Assembly: GCA_002423245.1 (NCBI GenBank) | Contig: DIVD01000008.1 | Span: 1-9,733, forward strand | DNA length: 9,733 bases | Reading direction: 5' to 3' | Source: Rhodobacteraceae bacterium UBA6141 | GTDB lineage: Bacteria > Pseudomonadota > Alphaproteobacteria > Rhodobacterales > Rhodobacteraceae | In this document: positions 1-5,910 of the stretch, in pieces | Layout: the number at the start of each line of letters is the position of its first letter | Position numbering within the stretch: the stretch's first letter is position 1 | Notes under the pieces: model-generated | What the model saw: the letters and a program-made list of their open reading frames with translations, nothing else | Told to the model about the DNA's origin: nothing | The model's database searches: none | Position numbers and translations under genes: made by a program

Positions 1-77
1 TAAATCGCGGCCTCAGCCACCCGGCATTGACATGTGGCGGCTGACGCGGTTTTCCGGTCAGCGCATGACGCGCATGA

Positions 78-84
78 AAGGAAG
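78..84 (+). promoter_or_regulatory. Ribosome binding site that favours a TTG start for the IclR gene
   Basis: The purine run AAGGAAG lies 4 bases before an in-frame TTG at 89, with the AGGA core 6 bases from it. The in-frame ATGs at 32, 65 and 74 have no comparable Shine-Dalgarno sequence. This is read directly from the sequence; use of TTG is inference. Confidence 0.5.
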
Positions 85-88
85 ATCC

Positions 89-928
89 TTGGCCCGCTCA
101 TCGAAACCAGCGGCCCGAACCGGGGGCAGTATCGGGGAAAAGACCGCGGCCAAGCCGCTGCGCAGCCAGACCTTGCAGCGCGGGTTCGAGATCATCGACA
201 CCGTGCAGGCGCGGCCCCTGACGATCCCCGAGATTGCCGAGGCGGTCGGACTGAGCTATCCGACGGCGCACCGGCTGGTGTCGGTCCTGACCGAACAACG
301 CTATCTGCAAACTGTCGAGGGGCGGCATTTCGGGCTGGGCACGCGGCTGATCGAGCTGGGCTTCGCCGCCCACGCCGCTACCGACCTTGTGCAGATCACC
401 CGCGAGCGGTTGCAGCGTCTGGCCGAGCTGACCCGAGACACCGTGCACCTGGCGCAGCGGGACGGGCGCGAGGCCTTCTACCTCGACAAGCTGCGCGGAT
501 CACGGCTGCTTGAAATCGCATCGCGCATCGGCGGCCGCAAGCCGCTGCTGACCACCGGCGTAGGAAAGGCGCTGTTGCTGGACGACTCGCCCGAGGCGTT
601 GCGCGCCCTGCTGGCGCAGGATGCGCATCTGCTGACGCCGGGAACAACGCCCGAAAGCTGGCTGGCGAGCATGGACAGCTATCGCGCCGGCGGGTTCGCC
701 TTCGACCTTGGCGAGGAAGAGCCCATCGTCCGCTGCGTGGCCGCCCCGATCCGCGATGCCTCGGGCCGGATCATCGCGGCTGTCTCGATCTCCTCGACGC
801 GCGAATATACCGACGACGCCCGTATGCATGCGCTGGTTCCGGTCATCAAGGACGTGGCCGCGGAAGTCTCGGCGCGCCTCGGATACCGCAACGGGCCGCG
901 CGAGGGCGGCCACCGTTCTTTCACATGA
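89..928 (+). CDS. IclR-family transcriptional regulator
   Basis: This is a DNA-binding regulator, probably controlling the adjacent transport and catabolic genes in response to a small carboxylate or catabolite. Counted from the TTG start (279 aa), residues about 26-90 form the winged helix-turn-helix, including TIPEIAEAVGLSYPTAHRLV. The C-terminal two thirds match the IclR effector domain, with a central GGRKPLLTTGVGKALL segment, a GFAFDLGEEEPIVRCVAAPI segment and an AAVSISS strand typical of the family's ligand pocket. The length fits the family's usual 240-280 aa. The TTG at 89 is chosen for its Shine-Dalgarno sequence; ATG 32 would give 298 aa with a basic, low-complexity extension. The gene lies upstream of and codirectional with the TRAP operon, 148 bp from its first gene, an arrangement common for local regulators. 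Whether it activates or represses cannot be told from sequence. Family call is strong; start and target are inferred. Confidence 0.9.
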   Translation: MARSSKPAARTGGSIGEKTAAKPLRSQTLQRGFEIIDTVQARPLTIPEIAEAVGLSYPTAHRLVSVLTEQRYLQTVEGRHFGLGTRLIELGFAAHAATDLVQITRERLQRLAELTRDTVHLAQRDGREAFYLDKLRGSRLLEIASRIGGRKPLLTTGVGKALLLDDSPEALRALLAQDAHLLTPGTTPESWLASMDSYRAGGFAFDLGEEEPIVRCVAAPIRDASGRIIAAVSISSTREYTDDARMHALVPVIKDVAAEVSARLGYRNGPREGGHRSFT

Positions 929-947
929 TGATAGACTCTCTTATTTA

Positions 948-976
948 TTGACAGAACATTGCGCTCTCCTTAAGGT
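948..976 (+). promoter_or_regulatory. Candidate promoter of the TRAP/aldolase operon
   Basis: A perfect -35 hexamer TTGACA lies at 948-953 inside the only AT-rich patch (about 929-960) between the IclR gene and the first TRAP gene. At 17-bp spacing the -10 is poor (TAAGGT, 971-976), as expected for a promoter that needs an activator. I see no clear IclR-type palindrome; a widely spaced GTTCT (915-919)/AGAAC (953-957) pair is the best inverted match and is weak. Confidence 0.35.
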
Positions 977-1036
977 CCAGCCGCAGCAGAGGAAATGGTT
1001 GGGCCAGTCCGCCTGCCGTTCCGCGCACATGGATTT

Positions 1037-1059
1037 GTCCGCTCAAGGCGAGGGCGGAC
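1037..1059 (+). repeat. Inverted repeat in the leader before dctP
   Basis: GTCCGC (1037-1042) and GCGGAC (1054-1059) are a perfect 6-bp inverted repeat around an 11-base loop. It ends 3 bases before the purine-rich ribosome binding site of the periplasmic binding protein gene. It could fold in the mRNA leader and influence translation, but such short GC stems are frequent in DNA of this composition. Confidence 0.3.
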
Positions 1060-1062
1060 CGG

Positions 1063-1070
1063 AAAGGGGG
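1063..1070 (+). promoter_or_regulatory. Ribosome binding site deciding the dctP start
   Basis: AAAGGGGG sits 6 bases before ATG 1077. The reading frame stays open far upstream, back into the IclR gene, so this site together with the signal peptide that follows fixes the start. Confidence 0.6.
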
Positions 1071-1076
1071 GCGTTG

Positions 1077-2084
1077 ATGTTTCACGGGATTTTCAGGTCA
1101 TTCCGCAGCGGTTTGCTTGCGGCGGCAGTCGTCACGGGCCTCGGGGCTGTTCCGGCACTGGCCGATCCGCAGATCGTGTTCCGCGCGGCCCATGCCGGCG
1201 CCACGACGTCCACCGGGCATCTGGCGCTGGAGTTTCTCGACCGGGAGCTGCGCGAGAAATCCGGCGGCCGCATCGGGCTGGAGATATTCCCCGGTGCGCA
1301 ACTCGGCGGCGAGCGCGAGGCGATCGAGAACATCCAGTTCGGCAATATCGACCTGACCTTCGTGTCCTCGGCGCCGGTGGCGTCGTTCGCGCCTGCCTTC
1401 TACGCCTTCGACATCCCCTTCCTGTTCTCGGATCGCGCGCAGGCCTACGAGATCCTCGACGGCGAGATCGGGCAGGAGATTCTGGCGACGCTGGAGCCGG
1501 TCGGCATCGTGGGCCTGACCTACTGGGAGAACGGCTTCCGGCAGCTGACCAACTCGAAAAAGGTGATCCGCACCCCCGAGGATCTGGCCGGGATGAAGAT
1601 GCGCACGATGGAGAACGAGATCCATATCGCGGCCTGGCGGACCATCGGCGCGAACCCGGCGCCACTGGCGTTCAACGAGCTGTTCACCGCGTTGCAGCAA
1701 GGCACCTTCGACGCGCAGGAGGGCCCGATCAACCTGTTCCACGACATGCGGTTCAACGAGGTGCAGCACTTCGTGACCAAGACCAATCACATCTATTCGC
1801 CCTGGCCGGTGCTGGCCAATCCCGACAAGCTGGCCTCGCTGTCGCCCGAGGATCGCGCGATCTTCGACGCAGCCCTGGCGCTGGCCACCGACTATCAGCG
1901 CGGGCTGGCCAAGGAAGCCGACGACAAGGCCGAAGCCGCAATGCCCGAGGTCACCTTCACCGAGCTGAGCCCGGCCGAGCTCGAGGCCTTTGCCGCACGG
2001 GTCGCGCCGATCACCGATCTGGTGCGCCAGAAGGCCGGTGACGACCTGGTGACACGCCTGCTGGCCGCGGCCGGCAAGATCTGA
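1077..2084 (+). CDS. dctP: TRAP transporter periplasmic substrate-binding protein, DctP family
   Basis: This is the periplasmic receptor that captures an organic acid and delivers it to the membrane components encoded next. The protein is 335 aa. Residues 1-29 are a Sec signal peptide: basic start, hydrophobic LLAAAVVTGLGAVPALA, cleavage before D30. Family features include the FPGAQLGGEREAIENIQFGN segment (71-90), the KMRTM segment (174-178) whose arginine (R176) corresponds to the residue that salt-bridges the ligand carboxylate in characterised DctP/SiaP proteins, and the NELFTALQQGTFDAQEGP stretch (200-217). The open frame extends upstream, but ATG 1077 has both a good ribosome binding site and the signal peptide. 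It is 36 bp ahead of the small permease gene. The symbol is a family name; the ligand is not identifiable from sequence, though a monocarboxylate or hydroxy acid fits the neighbouring enzymes. Confidence 0.93.
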   Translation: MFHGIFRSFRSGLLAAAVVTGLGAVPALADPQIVFRAAHAGATTSTGHLALEFLDRELREKSGGRIGLEIFPGAQLGGEREAIENIQFGNIDLTFVSSAPVASFAPAFYAFDIPFLFSDRAQAYEILDGEIGQEILATLEPVGIVGLTYWENGFRQLTNSKKVIRTPEDLAGMKMRTMENEIHIAAWRTIGANPAPLAFNELFTALQQGTFDAQEGPINLFHDMRFNEVQHFVTKTNHIYSPWPVLANPDKLASLSPEDRAIFDAALALATDYQRGLAKEADDKAEAAMPEVTFTELSPAELEAFAARVAPITDLVRQKAGDDLVTRLLAAAGKI

Positions 2085-2120
2085 TCGCGTGATGCTCCCC
2101 GCCGGGGCCGGAGTTTTCCT

Positions 2121-2603
2121 GTGCGCAAACTGATCGACGAGCATTTCGAGGAGGCCATCATCGTCGTGCTCGTCTCGGCGATGTCGCTTCTGGTCGGGGT
2201 GCAGATATTCATGCGCTATGTCATGTCGGCCTCGCTGTCGTGGTCCGAGGAACTGGCGCGCTACCTGTTCATCTGGGCGACCTATCTCGGGGTGGCCTTC
2301 GCGGTGCGCCGCGATGCCCATATCCGCGTGTCGATGCTGGTTTCGATCCTCCCGCCGGGGCTGGCCCTGGCCATCCGCATCCTGACGCATCTGATCTTTG
2401 CAGGGTTTGCCGCCTTCGTGATGTATGAGGGCTGGCTCATGGTCGAGCGCACCTTCCGCTTCGGGCAGACCTCGGCCTCGCTGGGGATTCCGATGGGATA
2501 TGTCTATCTTGCCCCGGTCACCGGCTTCGCGCTGACGCTGCTTCGGCTGGCGCAGGCGGCGGTGCTGGACCTGAGGCGTCTGCGCGGGCGGCGCGGGGCA
2601 TGA
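2121..2603 (+). CDS. dctQ: TRAP transporter small permease, DctQ family
   Basis: This is the small inner-membrane subunit of the TRAP carrier, which pairs with the large permease and helps dock the binding protein. It is 160 aa with four hydrophobic segments at roughly 12-31, 47-62, 83-104 and 124-148, the standard DctQ layout. The motif SWSEELARYLFIW (40-52) between the first two helices is the family hallmark. The start is GTG 2121, with GGAG at 2110-2113 seven bases upstream. The stop overlaps the start of the next gene by 4 bases (ATGA), so translation is probably coupled and the two permease subunits are made in step. The C-terminus is short and arginine-rich (LRRLRGRRGA), as expected for a cytoplasmic tail. 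Confidence 0.93.
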   Translation: MRKLIDEHFEEAIIVVLVSAMSLLVGVQIFMRYVMSASLSWSEELARYLFIWATYLGVAFAVRRDAHIRVSMLVSILPPGLALAIRILTHLIFAGFAAFVMYEGWLMVERTFRFGQTSASLGIPMGYVYLAPVTGFALTLLRLAQAAVLDLRRLRGRRGA

Positions 2604-3883
2604 TCACCGCCGTTCTGTTCGGGCTGCTGGCCCTGCTGCTGCTGCTGTCGGTGCCGGTCGCGGTCGCGCTTGGCATCGCCTCGACGGTGGCGCTGCTGCT
2701 GTCGGGCAAGGTCTCGGGGATCTATGTGCCGCAGGGGCTTGTCACCTCGATCGACAGCTTTCCGCTGATGGCGGTGCCCTTCTTCATCCTCGCGGGCGAC
2801 CTGATGGGCAAGGGCGGGCTTTCCAGCCGGCTCATCAATGTCGGGCGGCTGTTCTTCGGGCGCTATACCGGCGGGCTGGCGATCATCGCGGTGGTGACCT
2901 GCATGTTCTTCGCCGCGATTTCGGGCTCGGGGCCCGCCACGGTGGCGGCGGTCGGCTCGATCATGCTGCCGGCGATGCTGAAGGACGGCTATCGACCGGG
3001 CTTTGCCACCGGGCTGGTGGCCAGCGCCGGCGCGCTTGGCATCATCATTCCGCCGTCGATCCCGATGGTGATCTATGCGACCTCGGCCAATGTCTCGGTG
3101 TCCAGGATGTTCCTGAGCGGCATCGTTCCCGGCCTGCTGATCGCTTTCGCGCTGATCGCCTACGCCTGGGCGCAGGCGAAAGGCGACGGGCTGAAGCCGG
3201 GTGACGAGGCGCCGACCCGCTCGGAGATACTGGCCGCGCTGAACGATGCGAAATGGGCGTTGCTGGCCCCGGTCATCATCCTGGGCGGCATTTACGGTGG
3301 CATCTTCACCCCGACCGAGGCCGCCGCTGTCGGCGTGATCTATGGCCTTGTCGTCGGCGCGTTCATCTACCGGGAACTGACGCTGAAGAACCTTTACGGC
3401 GTCATCGCCGATTCCGCGCTGACAACGGCATCGGTCATGCTGATCGTCGGCAGCGCGACCATCTTCGGCCGGGTGCTGGCGCTGGAGGGCATCCCCCAGA
3501 TGATCACCGAAACGATCACCGCCTGGGTGAGCCAGCCCTGGCTGCTGCTTCTGGCCATCACGCTGCTGCTGCTGGTCATCGGCACCTTCATGGAGGCGCT
3601 GGCCGCCATCATCATCCTGACGCCGATCCTCTTGCCGCTGGCCGTGTCGATCGGCATCAGCCCCGAGCATTTCGGCATCCTGATGATCATCAATCTGGGC
3701 ATCGGCATGGTGACGCCGCCGGTCGGGGTCAACCTGTTTGTTGCCGTGCGCGTCAGCGGCGTGCCGCTGGAGGAGGTGATCCGCGGCAGCGTCCGCCCGC
3801 TCGTCGTGATGCTCGGCGTGCTCTTGCTTGTCACCTATGTGCCGGCGCTCACGCTCTGGCTGCCCTCGCTGTTCGGGCTCTGA
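2600..3883 (+). CDS. dctM: TRAP transporter large permease, DctM family
   Basis: This is the transport subunit, moving the substrate inward using the sodium gradient. The 427-aa length matches the usual 425-430. It is hydrophobic throughout, with about a dozen membrane segments. Family motifs appear in order: PFFILAGDLMGKGG (60-73), SGSGPATVAAVGSIMLP (108-124), GALGIIIPPSIPMVIYA (144-160), GIFTPTEAAAVG (234-245), GTFMEALAAIIILTP (328-342) and GMVTPPVGVNLF (369-380). The SGSGPAT and TPTEAAAVG hairpins and the TPPVGVN loop are the regions that form the sodium and substrate sites in known DctM/SiaM structures. The gene overlaps the small permease gene by 4 bases and is followed after 12 bases by the acetaldehyde dehydrogenase gene, whose GAGGAG ribosome binding site begins inside this gene's stop codon. 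That spacing ties transport and catabolism into one unit. Confidence 0.95.
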   Translation: MITAVLFGLLALLLLLSVPVAVALGIASTVALLLSGKVSGIYVPQGLVTSIDSFPLMAVPFFILAGDLMGKGGLSSRLINVGRLFFGRYTGGLAIIAVVTCMFFAAISGSGPATVAAVGSIMLPAMLKDGYRPGFATGLVASAGALGIIIPPSIPMVIYATSANVSVSRMFLSGIVPGLLIAFALIAYAWAQAKGDGLKPGDEAPTRSEILAALNDAKWALLAPVIILGGIYGGIFTPTEAAAVGVIYGLVVGAFIYRELTLKNLYGVIADSALTTASVMLIVGSATIFGRVLALEGIPQMITETITAWVSQPWLLLLAITLLLLVIGTFMEALAAIIILTPILLPLAVSIGISPEHFGILMIINLGIGMVTPPVGVNLFVAVRVSGVPLEEVIRGSVRPLVVMLGVLLLVTYVPALTLWLPSLFGL

Positions 3884-3895
3884 GGAGAAACCACC

Positions 3896-4816
3896 ATGAC
3901 CGGAAAACTGCGGGTTGCCATTGTCGGGTCCGGCAATATCGGCACCGATCTGCTCTACAAGCTGAAACGCTCGCCCCTGCTGGAGCCGGTCTGGATGGTC
4001 GGCATCGACGCCGCATCCGAGGGGCTGGCGCGCGCGCGAGAGATGGGGCTGAAGACCACCCATGACGGCGTGGACGGGCTGGTGCCGCATGTGCTGGCCG
4101 ACGATATCCGCATCGCCTTCGACGCGACCTCGGCCTATGTCCATCCCGAAAACAGCCGCAAGCTGAACGAGTTGGGCGTGCTGATGGTCGATCTGACCCC
4201 GGCCGCCATCGGCCCGCTCTGCGTGCCGCCGGTGAACCTGCGGCAGATCGCCGCCAGTGGCGGGCAGATGAACGTCAACATGATTTCCTGCGCGGGTCAG
4301 GCGACGATCCCGATCGTCGCGGCCGTCGCCGCAGTGCAGCCGGTGGACTATGCCGAGATCATCGCCTCGCTCAGCTCGCTGTCGGTGGGGCCGGGCACCC
4401 GCGCCAATCTGGACGAGTTCACCGCGACCACCTCGAACGCGCTGGAAAAGGTCGGCGGCGCCCGCAGGGGCAAGGCGCTGGCGGTGATCAACCCGGCCGA
4501 TCCGCCGCTGATCATGCGCAACACGATCTATTGCGAGGTCGAGGGCACACCGGACCGCGAGGCGATCACCGACTCGGTGCTGAAGATGATCGAGCAGGTG
4601 CAGGTCTATGTGCCCGGCTACCGGCTGGTCAACGGCCCCGATTTCGAGGGCAACCGCGTCGCGGTCTTCATGGAGGTGGCGGGGCTGGGCGACTATCTGC
4701 CCACCTATGCCGGCAATCTCGACATCATGACCGCCGCCGCCGCCCGCACCGCCGAGATGTTCGCGCAAGGCATCCTCGACGGCACGATCACACTCACCCG
4801 GCCGGAGACCGTCTGA
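3896..4816 (+). CDS. dmpF: Acetaldehyde dehydrogenase, acylating (EC 1.2.1.10)
   Basis: This enzyme oxidises acetaldehyde (or another short aldehyde) with NAD+ and coenzyme A to give acetyl-CoA (acyl-CoA). In this family it forms a complex with 4-hydroxy-2-oxovalerate aldolase and receives the aldehyde through an internal tunnel. The protein is 306 aa, normal for DmpF/MhpF/BphJ. The N-terminal Rossmann motif is AIVGSGNIGTD (8-18). The catalytic cysteine is C132 in NMISCAGQATIP (128-139), the same number as in DmpF. The GPGTRANLDEFTATTS stretch and NPADPPLIMRNTIY are further family signatures. The gene overlaps its partner aldolase gene by one base (TGATG), the close pairing expected of the channelling complex. 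No key residue is missing. In aromatic catabolic clusters this gene normally follows a hydratase gene; here it follows a transporter gene. The aldehyde could be longer than acetaldehyde, since BphJ-type enzymes also accept propanal. Confidence 0.94.
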   Translation: MTGKLRVAIVGSGNIGTDLLYKLKRSPLLEPVWMVGIDAASEGLARAREMGLKTTHDGVDGLVPHVLADDIRIAFDATSAYVHPENSRKLNELGVLMVDLTPAAIGPLCVPPVNLRQIAASGGQMNVNMISCAGQATIPIVAAVAAVQPVDYAEIIASLSSLSVGPGTRANLDEFTATTSNALEKVGGARRGKALAVINPADPPLIMRNTIYCEVEGTPDREAITDSVLKMIEQVQVYVPGYRLVNGPDFEGNRVAVFMEVAGLGDYLPTYAGNLDIMTAAAARTAEMFAQGILDGTITLTRPETV

Positions 4817-5853
4817 TGGCACAAGGCAAACTCGCGGGCCGCAAGGTCACGCTGCACGACATGACCCTGCGCGACGGGATGCACGCCAAGCGCGAGCAGA
4901 TCCCGGTGGAGATGATGGTGAAGATCGCCTCGGGCCTCGATGCGGCACGGGTGCCCTATCTTCAGGTGACGCACGGCGCGGGGCTGGGCGGCAATTCCAT
5001 CCAGCATGGCCGCGCACTCGCCTCGAACGCCGAGTATATCTCGGCGGTGGCGGCGGTGGTAAAGCAGGCGCGGATCTCGGTGCTGCTGATCCCCGGCCTT
5101 GGCACGATGCGCGAATTGCAGGAGGCATACGACGCTGGCGCCCGGTCGGTCCATGTCGCCACCCATTCGACCGAGGCCGACACCTCGCCCCAGCATATCG
5201 CCTTCGCGCGCAAGCTGGGGATGGACACCACGGGCTTTCTGATGATGGCGCATCTGAACGACGCCAGGGGGCTGACAGAGCAGGCGCTGCTGATGGAAAG
5301 CTATGGCGCACAGACGGTCTATGTGACGGATTCGGCGGGCTACATGCTGACCGACGATGTGACCGAGGCGATTTCGCGGATGCGCGACGCGCTGCGGCCG
5401 GAAACCGGAATCGGCTTTCACGGCCACCACAACCTCGGGCTAGGGATCGCCAACTCCATCGCGGCGATTGCGGCGGGGGCGTCGCGGATCGACGCCTCGC
5501 TGGCCGGTCTTGGCGCGGGGGCGGGCAACGCACCGATGGAGGTGCTGGCGGCGGTCTGCGACCGGATGGGGATCGAGACCGGGGTGGACACATTCGCACT
5601 GATGGATCTGGCCGAGGATGTGGTCGTGCCGATGATGGACACGATCGTCCGGGTGGATCGCGAGTCGCTGACGCTGGGCTTCGCGGGGGTCTATTCGACC
5701 TTCCTGTTCCCGGCCCGCCGCGCGGCCAAACGCTTTGGCGTGCCTGCCCGCGACATCCTGATCGAGCTTGGCCGCAAGAAGATGATCGGCGGTCAGGAAG
5801 ACATGATCCAGGACACCGCGATGAGCATGGCCCGAGAGCGCGGCCTTCTCTGA
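4816..5853 (+). CDS. dmpG: 4-hydroxy-2-oxovalerate aldolase (EC 4.1.3.39), divergent DmpG/BphI type
   Basis: This is a class II, metal-dependent pyruvate aldolase that splits 4-hydroxy-2-oxo acids to pyruvate and an aldehyde and hands the aldehyde to the acylating dehydrogenase encoded just upstream. It is 345 aa, the family length. The TIM-barrel DRE-TIM motif is TLRDGMH (17-23), with R19, metal ligand D20 and H23. The other metal ligands are H202 and H204 in FHGHHN, and Y293 in GVYSTFL is the active-site tyrosine equivalent to Y291 of DmpG. GGQEDMI near the C-terminus is conserved. ATG 4816 is chosen because GGAGA lies 8 bases upstream and the known N-terminus begins there; the frame is open further upstream inside the previous gene. 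Two positions differ from the DmpG pattern as I recall it: HGAGLGG (53-59) where HGDGL is usual, and FPAR (298-301) just after the tyrosine where RHAE is usual. These may mark altered substrate range. Confidence 0.93.
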   Translation: MAQGKLAGRKVTLHDMTLRDGMHAKREQIPVEMMVKIASGLDAARVPYLQVTHGAGLGGNSIQHGRALASNAEYISAVAAVVKQARISVLLIPGLGTMRELQEAYDAGARSVHVATHSTEADTSPQHIAFARKLGMDTTGFLMMAHLNDARGLTEQALLMESYGAQTVYVTDSAGYMLTDDVTEAISRMRDALRPETGIGFHGHHNLGLGIANSIAAIAAGASRIDASLAGLGAGAGNAPMEVLAAVCDRMGIETGVDTFALMDLAEDVVVPMMDTIVRVDRESLTLGFAGVYSTFLFPARRAAKRFGVPARDILIELGRKKMIGGQEDMIQDTAMSMARERGLL

Positions 5854-5910
5854 GCCAGAGGCTGCGCGGCCGCGTCTTGGGGGCGGCTCCGCAGGGACGG
5901 GGGACCACCG

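Noticed and set aside
708..1076. N-terminal extension of the DctP reading frame
   Set aside because: It overlaps the IclR gene in another frame and would bury the signal peptide; ATG 1077 has the ribosome site and the signal peptide follows it directly.
4531..4815. N-terminal extension of the aldolase frame
   Set aside because: It lies inside the acetaldehyde dehydrogenase gene and has no homology to the aldolase family; ATG 4816 gives the family length of 345 aa.
2504..4822. Long open frame on the minus strand (772 codons) opposite the permease and acetaldehyde dehydrogenase genes
   Set aside because: It is rich in H, D, R, Q and G with no domain, and lies fully antisense to well-recognised genes. 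This is a known artefact of codon bias in GC-rich DNA.
3896..5853. A complete aromatic meta-cleavage pathway
   Set aside because: Only the last two enzymes are present; no ring-cleavage, hydrolase, decarboxylase or hydratase gene is found within the window.
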